The notes under the pieces are model-generated. The model was not told where the DNA came from. It did no database searches and saw nothing but the letters and a program-made list of their open reading frames with translations. Shown in pieces: positions 20,701 through 29,933 of a DNA stretch of 64,000 nucleotides. The stretch is from Symbiodinium natans (lineage: Eukaryota; Sar; Dinophyceae; Suessiales; Symbiodiniaceae). The DNA is taken from positions 567,001 to 631,000 of the forward strand of contig CAJNDS010002313.1 of the NCBI GenBank assembly GCA_905221605.1, written 5' to 3'. Made by a program: the position numbers and the translations under genes. How positions within the stretch are numbered: the first letter of the stretch is position 1; every line of letters begins with the position of its first letter.

Positions 20701-22923
20701 ACGCTTATGATGAGAAAGTAGAGTCGGGTATTGCCAGTGGAAGGAATGCGGAATACGCCGCGGAAGTGTTCGCTGTTATAATGTCCATCTATTCGTGCCT
20801 GAGAAAGAACGCAGCTCAAGTGGTGTGGACCATTGTGGATCACAGCGAGGGTTGCTTTGTAGACTCGGGGCGATTGCTGGGCTTGTGATGGAGCTGGACG
20901 ACAGTTTCCTAAACACCGCTCGGATGAAGTCCGCGCCGTTGGGCTTCGACAAAAACCGTCTGGCGACTCAAGCTGAGAGCCGTCAAGACCCCGCCTGCAG
21001 GCAACGCACTGGTGGCACAGCGCTGCACGCAGCAGCCCAGCGCTCCAGGGGGGGACTTGTTCGGCAGCAGGGTTCAGGGTTTCCCGCTCCGGCTGTGGAT
21101 GCCGCGGTTGCCCACGACCAGAGGGTTTGCATAGCTTGGGGAGGACAGAGAAGCTGCCGTGTCTTGCAAGCCGGGCTGCGGTTGACGATTTCGGATGTTA
21201 GGCACTTGGGCCCCGTTGCTTCTCAGCTGCAGGCATACCTTGGCCATATCAAGGTCATTGAGGAGCTCTAGTTGGCTTTGACATGATCCATCACAAAAGG
21301 CGTCTGAAACCCACTACCCCGAGCTTGCAGTTGGAGATGAGGGAGCCATGTCTGAGTGTGGCCAGCTGGCCATAAGTCGGAGGGCCGAAGTAAGTCAGAG
21401 ATCGAGCAGCCAGAGCAGGCCAAGAGTCAAAACTGTCCAACCCAGACGCAAAAAAGCTAAAGGCAGTCCTTGCAGATTAAGCCTTCTATAAATCAATTCA
21501 GGACTGTTAGTATATTATCATTTATAGGGGGGAACATCCCCAAGATTAAGCCCCCTGAACCTCCGGACTTGTTGAGACCCTGAAGCTGCTGATCTGCCTC
21601 AAAGGAGCTCCTCCGTGCCGGTGCCCGCGCCCCAGCTTGATGTGATGTAGGAGCCTGAATGATTTGAATAGGGTTTAGGGTTTAGGGTTTAGGGTTTAGG
21701 GTTTAGGGTTTAGGGTTTAGGGTTTAGGGTGGGTTCAAAAAGGGTTTAGGATTCCAGCCTTCCCCTTGCTGGCGGGTGCTCAGGGCCCAAGATATTGAGC
21801 TCAGCGCGTCGCGTCTGCAGAACCATTGATTGCTTTGGGGGCTTTGCATGTTGAGGGTTACGAGACAACTCTGGGCCGCGTTTTGGATGACCATGGATGA
21901 TCTGGACCTCCTTCTTAGCAGGGAATGGGGGAATGAGGTGCCCTATACAAGCCCTTAAAGGGTATCTATATGGCGATTAAGAGTACCTCATTTCCCTCAT
22001 TCCCTACGAAGAACCAGCCAGTCGATGATGCAACCATGCTTCTTTGGACTGGCATCCCTCTGTGGGGTTTGGGGTTTAGGGTTTAGGGTTTAGGGTTTAG
22101 GGTTTAGGGTTTCCTTTTGGCAAGAGCCCCGCCATCCAGGCTTCACCTTGCGCCCGTGCGCTCCCCTCAGCGGTCATGAGAGTCCCACCTTCAGCTGCAG
22201 TTGTCGGAACACCAGGAACCCCTAAACCCTAAACCGAGAGGTCAGCTAAGCAGGTGGCAAAAAAAAAGCCCTAAACCCCTAAACCCTAAACCCTAAACAG
22301 GCACTTGGAACAAATCTTGGCACTCCTACACAGATGGCTCATGAAACTGTTCGTTCTGGTGTAGTCTGGATGAGAAGTGAGACGTTTGCGGGCTCGACAC
22401 CAGTTTGGGCTTTGCTCTGGACATGAGACTGTGAGAGTTGCTGGGGTGGCGGTGTATATGCACATTGATAAATAGGTGCAACTATAAATATGGCAAAAAA
22501 CATTACATTGTCTAGAAAGAGCCGATTATGGCATGAGTTCCTGCACTCTTCCAGAGCTCGCTACCCAGAGGTCCATTTGTAGTAGTATTATGCTATTCGG
22601 TACCCCCAAAAACCAGACTAAATAGGGTTTTGGGGTACTTAATTCCATAATAGTACTACAAATTGACCCTCTGGGCTACTCGACATTTTCAGGACCATCG
22701 CGGCCGTTTGCCCTTGGACCGCTGGGTTGAGGAGGACCACGACGAGGCGCGCCCAGTAATTAAGAAGAAGAGGTGGCCTCGACCGTTTAGGGTTTAGGGT
22801 TTAGGGTTTAGGGTTAAGGGTTTAGGGTGTCTCAATCACAATGGACCTCGCCCTTGATGAATCCCAGCCCCAACACAGGTGGCGAAGATAGCGGAGGAAC
22901 CTCCAGTGGTGGATGACGTGTAG
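17735..22923 (+). CDS. Ankyrin-repeat protein gene, multi-exon (5' partial, exon set incomplete)
   Basis: Small exons join in frame into ankyrin repeats (protein-protein interaction modules). Best exons: 17735-17807, 18418-18451, 18954-18996, 19174-19209, 19370-19434, 21001-21034, 21233-21262, 21605-21634, 22693 to about 22785, terminal 22879-22923 (TAG). Joined motifs include DRDGRSPLHIAALSGHMEA, NRRADPT, GSTPLHRAALAG, TGGTALHAAAYLGHIKVIEE, LLRAGA and HRGRLPLDRW. Introns: GT-AG (17808-18417, 18452-18953, 18997-19173), GC-AG (19210-19369, 21035-21232) and GA-AG (21263-21604). The link between 19434 and 21001 keeps frame but skips ankyrin positions, so an exon is probably missed there. Another candidate lies at 22300-22340, behind a CCCTAAACAG acceptor. 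Introns carry telomere-like tracts and five TIR families. The last three joins are the least certain. Confidence 0.68.
17818..17889. mobile_element. TIR element family A, copy 1
   Basis: Inverted ends GGGATGGTCCCC and GGGGGAACATCCC enclose AGGACTGTTAGTATAAG and a TAGGGGGTACTAGAATCC-like core. It begins 10 bases after the GT donor (17808) of an ankyrin intron. Flanks TTATATT and TTGTATT may be a decayed target duplication. Confidence 0.75.
18477..18493 (+). repeat. TTTAGGG tract near the 5' end of an ankyrin intron
   Basis: Two units, 25 bases after the donor at 18452. The same intron has CCCTAAA units before its acceptor, so its two ends are complementary. Confidence 0.85.
18897..18920 (-). 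repeat. CCCTAAA tract near the 3' end of the same ankyrin intron
   Basis: Three units, then a pyrimidine-rich stretch and the AG acceptor at 18952-18953. Confidence 0.9.
19082..19104 (-). repeat. CCCTAAA tract in ankyrin intron 18997-19173
   Basis: Three units, two with C substitutions (CCCCAAA), about 70 bases before the acceptor. Confidence 0.85.
19435..19463 (+). repeat. TTTAGGG tract forming a proposed donor
   Basis: GTAGGGTTTAGGG starts right at the end of the exon ending 19434, so the first telomere-like unit would itself supply the GT donor. The tract abuts TIR element E1. Confidence 0.8.
19467..19572. mobile_element. TIR element family E, copy 1
   Basis: Inverted ends CTACTATTTGCTT and AAGCAAATAGTAG enclose an AT-rich core, with a C-run just inside the left end and GGGCTTCTT inside the right. 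It directly follows a TTTAGGG tract. Confidence 0.8.
19893..19989. mobile_element. Element family H, copy 1
   Basis: Starts CTATATCC and ends GGGAGTATA, roughly inverted. The inner segment TTAAACATATTATTTTTATT recurs at 31686-31705 and, diverged, near 29370. Confidence 0.7.
20046..20060. repeat. Poly-G run
   Basis: About fourteen consecutive G in the gap between called ankyrin exons. Similar runs occur near 9488, 27848 and 56478; matching C runs occur near 12286 and 30142. Confidence 0.9.
21474..21552. mobile_element. TIR element family A, copy 2 (left end lost) with direct repeats
   Basis: The 3' part of family A (GGACTGTTAGTAT, then GGGGGGAACATCCCC) lies between direct repeats AGATTAAGCC (21474-21483 and 21543-21552), likely the target duplication. 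The left inverted end is decayed. It lies inside ankyrin intron 21263-21604. Confidence 0.7.
21668..21730 (+). repeat. TTTAGGG tract, about 9 units
   Basis: Nearly perfect array starting about 33 bases after the ankyrin exon 21605-21634. It is followed by the flank module GGGTTCAAAAAGGGTTTAGG, seen again at about 56770. Confidence 0.95.
21911..22015. mobile_element. TIR element family C, copy 1
   Basis: Inverted arms TTCTTAGCAGGGAATGGGGG and, at the right, CATTCCCTACGAAGAA, with inner AATGAGGTGCCC and GAGTACCTCATTTCCC. The inner arm matches the introner at 24136-24252. Confidence 0.75.
22071..22111 (+). repeat. TTTAGGG tract, about 6 units
   Basis: Array inside the long ankyrin intron; CCCTAAA tracts follow at 22217-22299. 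Confidence 0.95.
22217..22299 (-). repeat. Two CCCTAAA tracts with flank module
   Basis: Tracts at 22219-22236 and 22268-22299 are separated by CAGCTAAGCAGGTGGCAA (22243-22260) plus an A-run. The same module precedes CCCTAAA at 49149. The second tract ends CCCTAAACAG, a possible acceptor for a 20-codon open stretch. Confidence 0.85.
22560..22679. mobile_element. TIR element family B, complete copy with GCTAC duplication
   Basis: A 110-bp element (22565-22674) flanked by GCTAC direct repeats (22560-22564, 22675-22679). Its inverted ends start CCAGAGGTCCATTTGTAGTA and end with TACAAATTGACCCTCTGG; the core contains CCCCAAAAACCAGACTAAAT. It lies just before an ankyrin acceptor. Its own right end is GG, not AG, so it is unlikely to be spliced alone. 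Confidence 0.85.
22787..22828 (+). repeat. TTTAGGG tract, about 6 units
   Basis: Directly follows the open frame of the ankyrin exon that starts at 22693; the terminal exon (22879-22923) lies about 50 bases further on. Confidence 0.9.
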
Positions 22924-23656
22924 CACTCGGCAATCTTTCCAGAGTGTGGCACTCTGCATTCAAAGTCACTGGCGGGCCTGTGCAGAACTTCTTGGATGCG
23001 AGGTCCTTAAACCCTCTAAACCCTCTAACCTTAAACTTCTCGTTGAAAGCCATGGCTGCGCTACGTCCACCTGAGGCGAATCGCAAAGCTGTCGTGTCTC
23101 TGCTGTGGACGGCCAGTTGCTTCCTGAGGGGGGCCGATGCACTCGAACTGCAAGTGGGGTTTGGAAGCATCACAATTGGGGGTGAGGTGGGGGGCGGGAG
23201 GGGGGAGATGAGCACACCAACCCCCACCGGCCGAGCCAGGGATGACCATGACAGGAGCCCTTACTGAAGCCAACTAGAGCAGCAAGCTGATTACTGATTA
23301 TGTATCCGGCAGAAAGGGACCACTTTTCAAGGCCGTACGTTGCCGCAGTGCATCACATGTTCTACAAACAGTATCGTAGTAGCTCTGCGGCTCTGTTTTT
23401 TTGGTCGATGGCCTCCTCTGCGACAGGCATCCTAAGCTAGCTTTCTGTTGGCTCAAGATCCAAGATGCTTCAAGTTTGTCACAGCTGCCAACTTGTTTCT
23501 ATGTTCTGAAGGCCAACCGTCTGCAGCGTAGATTCAGCAACCACACCACGAGCAGCATTTAACCTACCATGGATCCTGGCCCACTGATGCCCATAAGTTA
23601 GCCTATAAGATAGATTCATAGTTGGGGGTGACGGAAATACCCTCCTGCTCCTTGTA

Positions 23657-24601
23657 ATGCATAGGAGAGTTATCGAGTCCACAGCTTCAATGGCCTGCAA
23701 GCAGGCACGTTGCTTGCGCACCCGCGCACATGCCGGGGACATGGGTGCAGCTTTGCGAGGCTGTGTGCTGCTCATCGGGGCAAGTATGTGCGCCTGGCCA
23801 AGGGTTCTGGAATCATCCCCTGTGTTCTGCGGGAGGCAGCCCAGTCAGTCGCGAGAACTGACTCTCCGTCAGCGTGCGGTGGAAGTCGACAATGCTGAGG
23901 AGCAGGCAACACTGAACGCCCTGAGTTTTGAGTTTTCGCAGCCCACCAACTTCGAAGTTGGACAAAATGTCAGCGGCCGGGTAAAGGTCATGAAGATGCA
24001 GGGCCCATCTTTGGCCTATGTGGATATTGGCGCCGAAAAGGATGCGATCCTTGAGTATGGCGAGATGGAGGACGGATACCCCGCAAGGCTGTCCCCAGTG
24101 CGGCCTCGGAAGCAGATCTATGCACGGATCCTTGAGTACCTTACTGTTGGTTAGTATAGGGAATGAGGTACCCGATATCCCCCTATAGAGACCCTTTTGG
24201 GAAAATTACCTAGGGTACCTCATTCCCCCATTCCCTCCTGACCCACAGTAAGGTACGACGAGAACAGCGACCGCTTCTACCTGACGATGAGGTCAGGGGA
24301 CATCTCAAGACCTCCAAGGCTCAAGAAGAGTGAAGAGAACCACGATCCCGAGTCCCTTCGTTTGGTCTCATCTGATGAGTGGCTAGATGCCGAGGTCGTG
24401 GGTATCTTCACTTTCGGTGTCTTCGTGAATGTGACGCCCTCCTGGGGTGGTGGCGATCCAGTCTTCGCCTTGCTGCACAAGTCGGAGTTCGCTCCCGACT
24501 TTGCTTCGGATCCTGAAAAGGCCATCCGAGGAGGCAAGATCAAAGTCCGCAAGCTCGGGTTGAACGACCGTGGCGAGTTGAAGGTGACCATGAAGATGTG
24601 A
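23657..24601 (+). CDS. Two-S1-domain protein, probably organelle- or secretory-targeted; exons 23657-24135 and 24253-24601
   Basis: S1 domains are OB-fold RNA-binding modules. Joining the exons gives 275 aa from ATG 23657, or 247 aa from ATG 23741. The second start puts a hydrophobic stretch (GCVLLIGASMCAW) at the N terminus, as expected for a signal peptide preceding a plastid transit peptide, and I prefer it. The first S1 domain has FEVGQNVSGRVKVM and VDIGAEKDA; the second has WLDAEVVGIFTFGVFVNV, LLHKSEF and KVRKLGLNDRGELKV. Removing 24136-24252 restores RILEYDENSDRFYLT across the junction, whereas reading through meets TAG at 24152. The product may act in organellar translation or RNA metabolism (inference). 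Confidence 0.82.
24136..24252. mobile_element. Introner: 117-bp intron made of TIR element family C, copy 2
   Basis: The intron is one copy of the GTAC target duplication plus a 113-bp element. GTAC recurs right after it (24253-24256). TIRs are CTTACTGTTGG and CCCACAGTAAG; inner arms are GGGAATGAGGTACCC and GGGTACCTCATTCCC. GT comes from the target duplication and AG from the element end, so the host frame is intact after splicing. Confidence 0.88.
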
Positions 24602-25246
24602 GGCATGGCCCAGTGCATGACCACATGCTAGAAATGCAGCGCGCAACCATAAGGATGTTCGAGTCCGGTCTTTGGCTGGTCGGCCATGCACAGTAGCTTC
24701 AGGTAGACTTGGCAATGCCTTCTTTGTGTTGGAGCTGGCTGCGTGTGAGACGGTAGTAGCGACTTGATGAACAGCTAGCTATCCTTCAAGACTCGGCCCG
24801 CGTATACCGTTCTGTCAAGTTAGTACCGTTTTGCAGCCGCAAGGGCCACCAAGCCGCTACAACGGGTGTCCAGTGGTCGTATATTTGCTCTGCCAAGCCT
24901 GGAAGAATCTGGAAGGCCGAGGGAGCAAAACTGCGCAATTCCAGCCAAGGAGTTCTCTTTGTTGCATGGGATATTGGGATCTATGTTTCTTCTTCGGTTG
25001 GGAAGTTTGCTCGGAGTGACTGGCGGAAGTTGATGCGAGGGGTGGGGTTTTCTTCATGGCTGCACGCTTTTTACCTCTCCCATCATCCAGACCGTTGCCC
25101 TGCTGAATCTGTGTCTAACCGGGATGCACTTTGAATGACCTCCATGTAAGTGGTCCCTAGTCGTCGCCGAAACCCCGCAGTGCGGTTTGTCCCGCACTGT
25201 CCAGCCGTGCGGGAGCCAGAGAAAGCTTGAAGGTTCAACAGCAAGC
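24602..25246. other. No supported gene
   Basis: Presumably starts as the 3' untranslated region of the S1 gene. I see no repeat or exon with consistent frame. Confidence 0.5.
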
Positions 25247-25315
25247 AAACCCTAAACCCTAAACCCTAAACCCTAAACCCTAAACCCTAAACCCTAAACC
25301 CTAAACCCTAAACCC
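25247..25315 (-). repeat. CCCTAAA tract, about 10 perfect units
   Basis: Perfect array ending 28 bases before an AG acceptor (25341-25342). Confidence 0.95.
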
Positions 25316-25342
25316 AACTTTCTCCAAGATCCTCCCACCAGG

Positions 25343-25458
25343 TCGAGCCTGCAAGGGCAGGAACAAGGAGGAGCATGGGTTCCACGAGCTCTGAGGCTCT
25401 TGATTCAAGCACCCGGCCTCGTCTCAAGGCCAGCGCCCGGTTGAACAAAAAGCTTGGA
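25343..25458 (+). CDS. Putative exon between telomere-like tracts, unknown protein
   Basis: After CCACCAG the frame reads VEPARAGTRRSMGSTSSEAL then DSSTRPRLKASARLNKKLG, with no stop until the next CCCTAAA tract, which starts directly at 25458. Serine/arginine/lysine-rich and probably disordered. No family recognised. Confidence 0.4.
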
Positions 25459-25479
25459 AACCCTAAACCCTAAACCCTA
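25458..25479 (-). repeat. CCCTAAA tract, 3 units
   Basis: Continues without a gap from the preceding open frame. Confidence 0.9.
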
Positions 25480-27524
25480 GGTTTCCAGCACAGAAGGGCC
25501 GATGTTCTCCAAGGTGACATGGGTGCTTGGTTGCGGTGCCTTACAAAAGACGCACGTGACAAAGATGAAAGGCTGTGCAGGTGAACAGGTAAGCTGCTTA
25601 GTTCTGGTGCATGGACAAGTGTAGAGTGTAGAGTTTGGCACCTGCGGAGTGCGCTTGGCATTGTGCCTGCCGACTTTCAGCCAAAAGCCGAGAAGGCCGA
25701 TGAAGGTGCTGATGACTCGCCTACCTCATAGTCAACCTACCTCATGCTCATACCGCATGCTCAGCTAAAGCCCGTCCTAAACCCCAGAACCTCAGAAGCC
25801 TCTAAATTCACACCTCCCTCATCCCTGCAACACTTCAGACCTCAACACACTCGTAGCACAAATTAAGTGCACTATGCCATCTCGCCATGGGCGCGCAAAC
25901 CGCGAAGCGGCGGACTCGGCAATTTGGGTTCGTCGCGGTTTTCTTGCGGGGATAGGAGATACGGGTTTATGGTTTAGGGTTTAGGGCCAGTTTAGGGTTA
26001 AGGCCTACCTACCGAGTTTTTGGTCGAGGTTTTGGGCTTGCACATGACCAATTCGGCTTAGGATGGCTCGAATAGGTTATGGGGGCCTCTAGGGCTTCGT
26101 TTAGGGCTTGTGAGGCCCGCGATGCTTCTGGGAGCCCGTGAGGCAAACTCAAGGATCATGCCGGTTCTTTTCGGGAGTCGGGATGGGTGTAGGGTCTGCC
26201 CAAATGTTCAGTTAAGCGTCAGAAGCCGGATCACTCAATTGGGCCGAGGGGACCTCTTTACGGGGATCTTCATGAGAATCATGGCATGAGGCCTGGTGAC
26301 TATGCGGAGCCGGACCTGCCCCACAACGTGAACGAGGCCGGGAGAGCCGCAAGGAGTATAGGGGTCGGAAGAATTACGAAAAGTATTCCCTTATGGTCCC
26401 TTTATAGACATACTACAATAACCCCCAAAACCCTATTCTAATCATTAAGGCCCCTATAGTACGACGTTGCAGCGTTCAGCAAGGCAGCATCGGCCAGGTT
26501 AGACGGTTAGACCAGTAGAGGTTTCAGGGTTCATTTAGTCCTTGTTGGTGCGCTGTGGTATGGCAAGGCTTTGCTGCTTCATGTTTGTTGACATGCAATA
26601 GGGTTCATGGGGGGGTACGATTGACTAAGCTGGCGACCCCCCACATGTTCGGCAAATGAGACTTTGCAAGAAGGCACTGGTAGCTGGTAGCTAAGTGCTT
26701 CAAGGTCTCTTCACGAGATGGCAATAGAGTGGAGAAGACCCCCCCCCCTGGCCCCCACCTCCTAAACCCTAAACCCTAAACCCCGACTTTCGGCAGCACC
26801 GTAGCCATCATTGCAGGTGCGACTTTCGGTGTACACATTCGATGTGACTGGCGTCTCGCTTCTGAACTCCCTGGGCTCTCTTGGCACAGGCTGGGCTTGA
26901 AATACCTTTTAGGATATGTATATATATATACATATATATGTGTGTGTATTTATTGTTGCAATAGATTTTATATATTTGTTGTTGTTTATTTTTTGTGTTC
27001 TTGTACATTTTCTTTGTATTTATTTCTAGTCATAGTTATTATTTATACATATATAAATGCCGCTGCCAAGCAACAGTTGTCGTGATAACGCATGTATGAA
27101 AGTTGGCCTGAGGTGGTCTAGCATGGACCGGGCTCATATGAGACACAGCGTAGCCAGGAAGATCCATCTTCTCATGTTGTAGCCAATCGGTGCCTTGGAA
27201 TATAGCTACCTGCCGTGGCAGCGTACAGCAGGCGGAACCGAACCTCGAACATCTGCAGACACGTACACGCATCTGGAAGACAAGTTCTTGCATCACAGAT
27301 GTCAGATGACTTTCCCTGAAAAGGCGCCTACCACAGTGGCTTGGTCGTGCTGGACACTGAATGGGCGCCTGGGGCGAAAGATGCTTCATTCTCAAGTTTC
27401 GAATTTCGCATGCTCAGGGTCCGACTTTGCGAATTACTTCGCCACACACCTTGGCTGCAGAGCCCGAACCGACATGGATTCACAAACCGCCTGTTCCGTG
27501 AGACCCTGACTTCAAGCCTTTCCC
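25480..27524. other. 2 kb without a supported gene; repeats
   Basis: Contains a degenerate TTTAGGG stretch (25969-25986), a possible TIR element (26355-26461, ends GTATAGGGG and CCCCTATAGTAC), CCCTAAA units (26761-26784), and an AT-rich low-complexity block with TATATA/TGTG (26916-27055). Confidence 0.6.
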
Positions 27525-27614
27525 CCAGAGGGTCCATTTGTAGTACTATTATGGAATTAGGTACCCCAAAACCATACTAAGTAGGGTTTTGGGCTATCTA
27601 ATCCCATAATAGTA
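27525..27614. mobile_element. TIR element family B, truncated at its right end by telomere-like repeats
   Basis: CCAGAGGGTCCATTTGTAGT at the left and the same core as the 22565 copy (CCCCAAAACCATACTA, TAGGGTTTTGG). At the right it stops within CATAATAGTA and continues directly into CCCTAAA, so the last roughly 20 bases of the inverted end are missing. Confidence 0.85.
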
Positions 27615-27671
27615 CCCTAAACCCTAAACCCTAAACTAAACCCTAAACCCTAAACCCTAAACCCTAAACCC
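27615..27671 (-). repeat. CCCTAAA tract, about 8 units, joined to a broken element
   Basis: Fused at 27614/27615 to the truncated family B copy and followed by CCTCCGAGTTCCTTC, which recurs inverted beside the tract at 34072. Confidence 0.95.
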
Positions 27672-27689
27672 TCCGAGTTCCTTCCCCAG

Positions 27690-27778
27690 TCCTACGGCGG
27701 CCACACCGAGCCCGGCCAGACTGGCGCCTATAGCTGCGAGCCCGAGCTGAATCCGGCCCTGGGCCCAGAATGCTTTGA
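27690..27778 (+). CDS. Putative exon flanked by opposed telomere-like tracts
   Basis: Opens after TTCCCCAG (27689) and reads SYGGHTEPGQTGAYSC then EPELNPALGPECFE. CCCTAAA lies before it and TTTAGGG after it (27783-27810). High G+C and lack of stops support coding. Family unknown. Confidence 0.5.
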
Positions 27779-27782
27779 GGGG

Positions 27783-27810
27783 CTTAGGGTTTAGGGTTTA
27801 GGGTTTAGGG
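27783..27810 (+). repeat. TTTAGGG tract, 4 units
   Basis: Begins about 5 bases after the exon-like segment. A G-run at about 27848-27870 follows. Confidence 0.9.
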
Positions 27811-28827
27811 GCGAAGGTTTTCGGGCTGGGGGCTTTGAAGAATGAGGGGGATGGGGGGGGGGGGGGGGGGGCGGAATAGTGCACATTGCTCTTGTGGGTT
27901 GAAGAGACAGAGTACATTCTTGGTAGGAAGATTGCCTGGGTTTAACTTGCCAGCCTTGCTTGGAGCTTATGGTTTGCCAAGCCTTTCACACAGGAGTACC
28001 AGTTCTTCGACCGCGTGGCCCTGCTGGCATTCTTTCACTGCTCTCTGACCTTTCCTGAAGCTTGACCTTGGTATCTTTGAGTTTCACTAGACCCTGCTCT
28101 CGACAAATCCTACCGCTACTTTCGAACGACGCGCTGCGCGCGTTTCTTAGGTTCTGCGCACTACTAGACATGATCGCGTTTCTTAAGAAATTCGGCCGGA
28201 TTGTCGAGTTTTCGTTCGGCACGATTTCGTGGACTAAGAAATCAGAAACCCGGTTGGGCTCATGAAACCTGACGGGTCACTGGCGTGGAAACAGCCAAGT
28301 GTTTTAGGCATGTTGATGTTGCTTTGCGTACGTTTCTTGGAATCTTGCGCAAGGAGAGCGCCCTTTTTGGCAGAGTGAGCACAAAAGACAATCAGCAATT
28401 CCGATCAATACTTAAGTGCGTTACCCATGAAACGCGTGCGATGTCGCATTAGATACTTTTGAGGGCGGCGCAATACCTGAGTTTCTTAGTGGTTCGGAGT
28501 TTGGCTGAAGGTGGACGTGTAACGGCCAGGTCATGGGCCGTGTGCGCGCCACACCTCAGCAGGTCCAAAGCTCATGGTTTCTGGGCCGGGACTCATAGGG
28601 TACAGTGCAGTCGCCAGTCTGTGCTCGAGTCGACTCCTGAAGTTCAGCATTGGCCGGCCGGAAGCCATGCTGAAAATCCAATATTCTGCTAGGTTCACTG
28701 CTCGGATTTAGCAAGGGTGTGGAGGCCGAAAGTGCATTCCTCCCCTCAGCTTCACGAAGTTCCCAAGCCTCTCAATCCCCCAAACCCCGTCCTAGCCAAA
28801 CACCCCAAAGCCATCCTCCCAATTTCC

Positions 28828-28921
28828 CCTATTGCCCTATATTACTATAATTCCTAATACGGTATATGAACCCCTATTCCCCTATACTACTATAAGTTCC
28901 TATTATAAGGTATATGAACAA
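28828..28921. repeat. Tandem duplication, two units of about 47 bp
   Basis: Both units follow CCCCTAT(T/A), ACTATAA, TTCCTA and GGTATATGAA in order, with substitutions and a few indels. Confidence 0.75.
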
Positions 28922-29360
28922 TAAACCCTTTCTCTTCATGAAAACTTGTGAACAGCCCTTAGCCTCCTGCACCTTCGCGGGCAGATCCAGAGCGTCATTC
29001 GACGGCTGGCCACGGATTCTGAGTGGTAGACCCCTCAGAAAAGACACGGTTTAGGGCTTAGGGCTTAGGGTTTAGGGTTTAGGGCTTAGGGTTTGGCAGT
29101 GCTCTTGTCCAATGTGTAGTTCCTTGGCAGTCACCAGTGCTGGTGGGGAGCTTCAGTTGTTCTTTTCTTCTGCCTGTGTATGGATGATACGCGCGTCCCG
29201 GCCTCAGCCCAGGGGTTAAAAAGGGCTTAGGGTTTAGGGTCCAGGTTGGCGGTAGAGAAGCTCGGGTGAATCCCATGTGCAGCTTAAAAGAAGAGGCTGC
29301 GAGGCCACAAGCTATGGTTTCCCTATAGTGCTCATGTGGTTTTCTTGCCTTCACAAATTC

Positions 29361-29415
29361 AAGGGAATATTAAACATATCAGTGCCATTACGGTTCTGAT
29401 CGAGGGGGACTAGCA
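29361..29415. mobile_element. Element family H, diverged fragment
   Basis: AAGGGAATATTAAACATATC and GGTTCTGATCGAGGGGGA parallel the right halves of the copies at 19893 and 31628. Confidence 0.5.
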
Positions 29416-29895
29416 GCAAGGGCTCCGAGTTCAAGGCTCTTTTTAAGATGGAATGCTTCCCTGGGCCGCAGGCCCCGGTAGACCGCTTGCCGAGGCAGGG
29501 CCCCTCGTACGACCTTTTCCAGCCCGGGCCTGTGCTTTTGCCGTGAAACTGGAAGGGCAGACAGTTGTCTGAGAGTTGCGAGGGTTTTGCAGGCTCGCGC
29601 GGCGTTGCTTTCGGCCCACTCGTGTGGTTTGGAGTGTAGGGTTAAGGCAGAAAAAACGTGCCCTCTCAGCGCGGGCAGCCAGGCACAATTGCAACCATTT
29701 CGTTTCAGACCTATGCTGGGCCCTTCTCAGGCCTCCCATTGCAATTGAGTGAGGGCTTGTCTTGCATGATACCAAGCAATGCATTTCCCACCGTAACTTC
29801 AGGAAGACCTCAGAGGGCTTCTTGTGTGACATACAGTGGGGATGCAAGTCTTGAGATGGTTGCCTTTGAGATGGCTTTCGCTTGCGGTCCTTGGC

Positions 29896-29933
<38 letters not shown>

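Noticed and set aside
23657-24154. S1 protein as an unspliced 165-codon gene
   Set aside because: It would stop inside the element after the first S1 domain and leave a second in-frame S1 half without a start. Removing the GT-AG introner gives one coherent protein.
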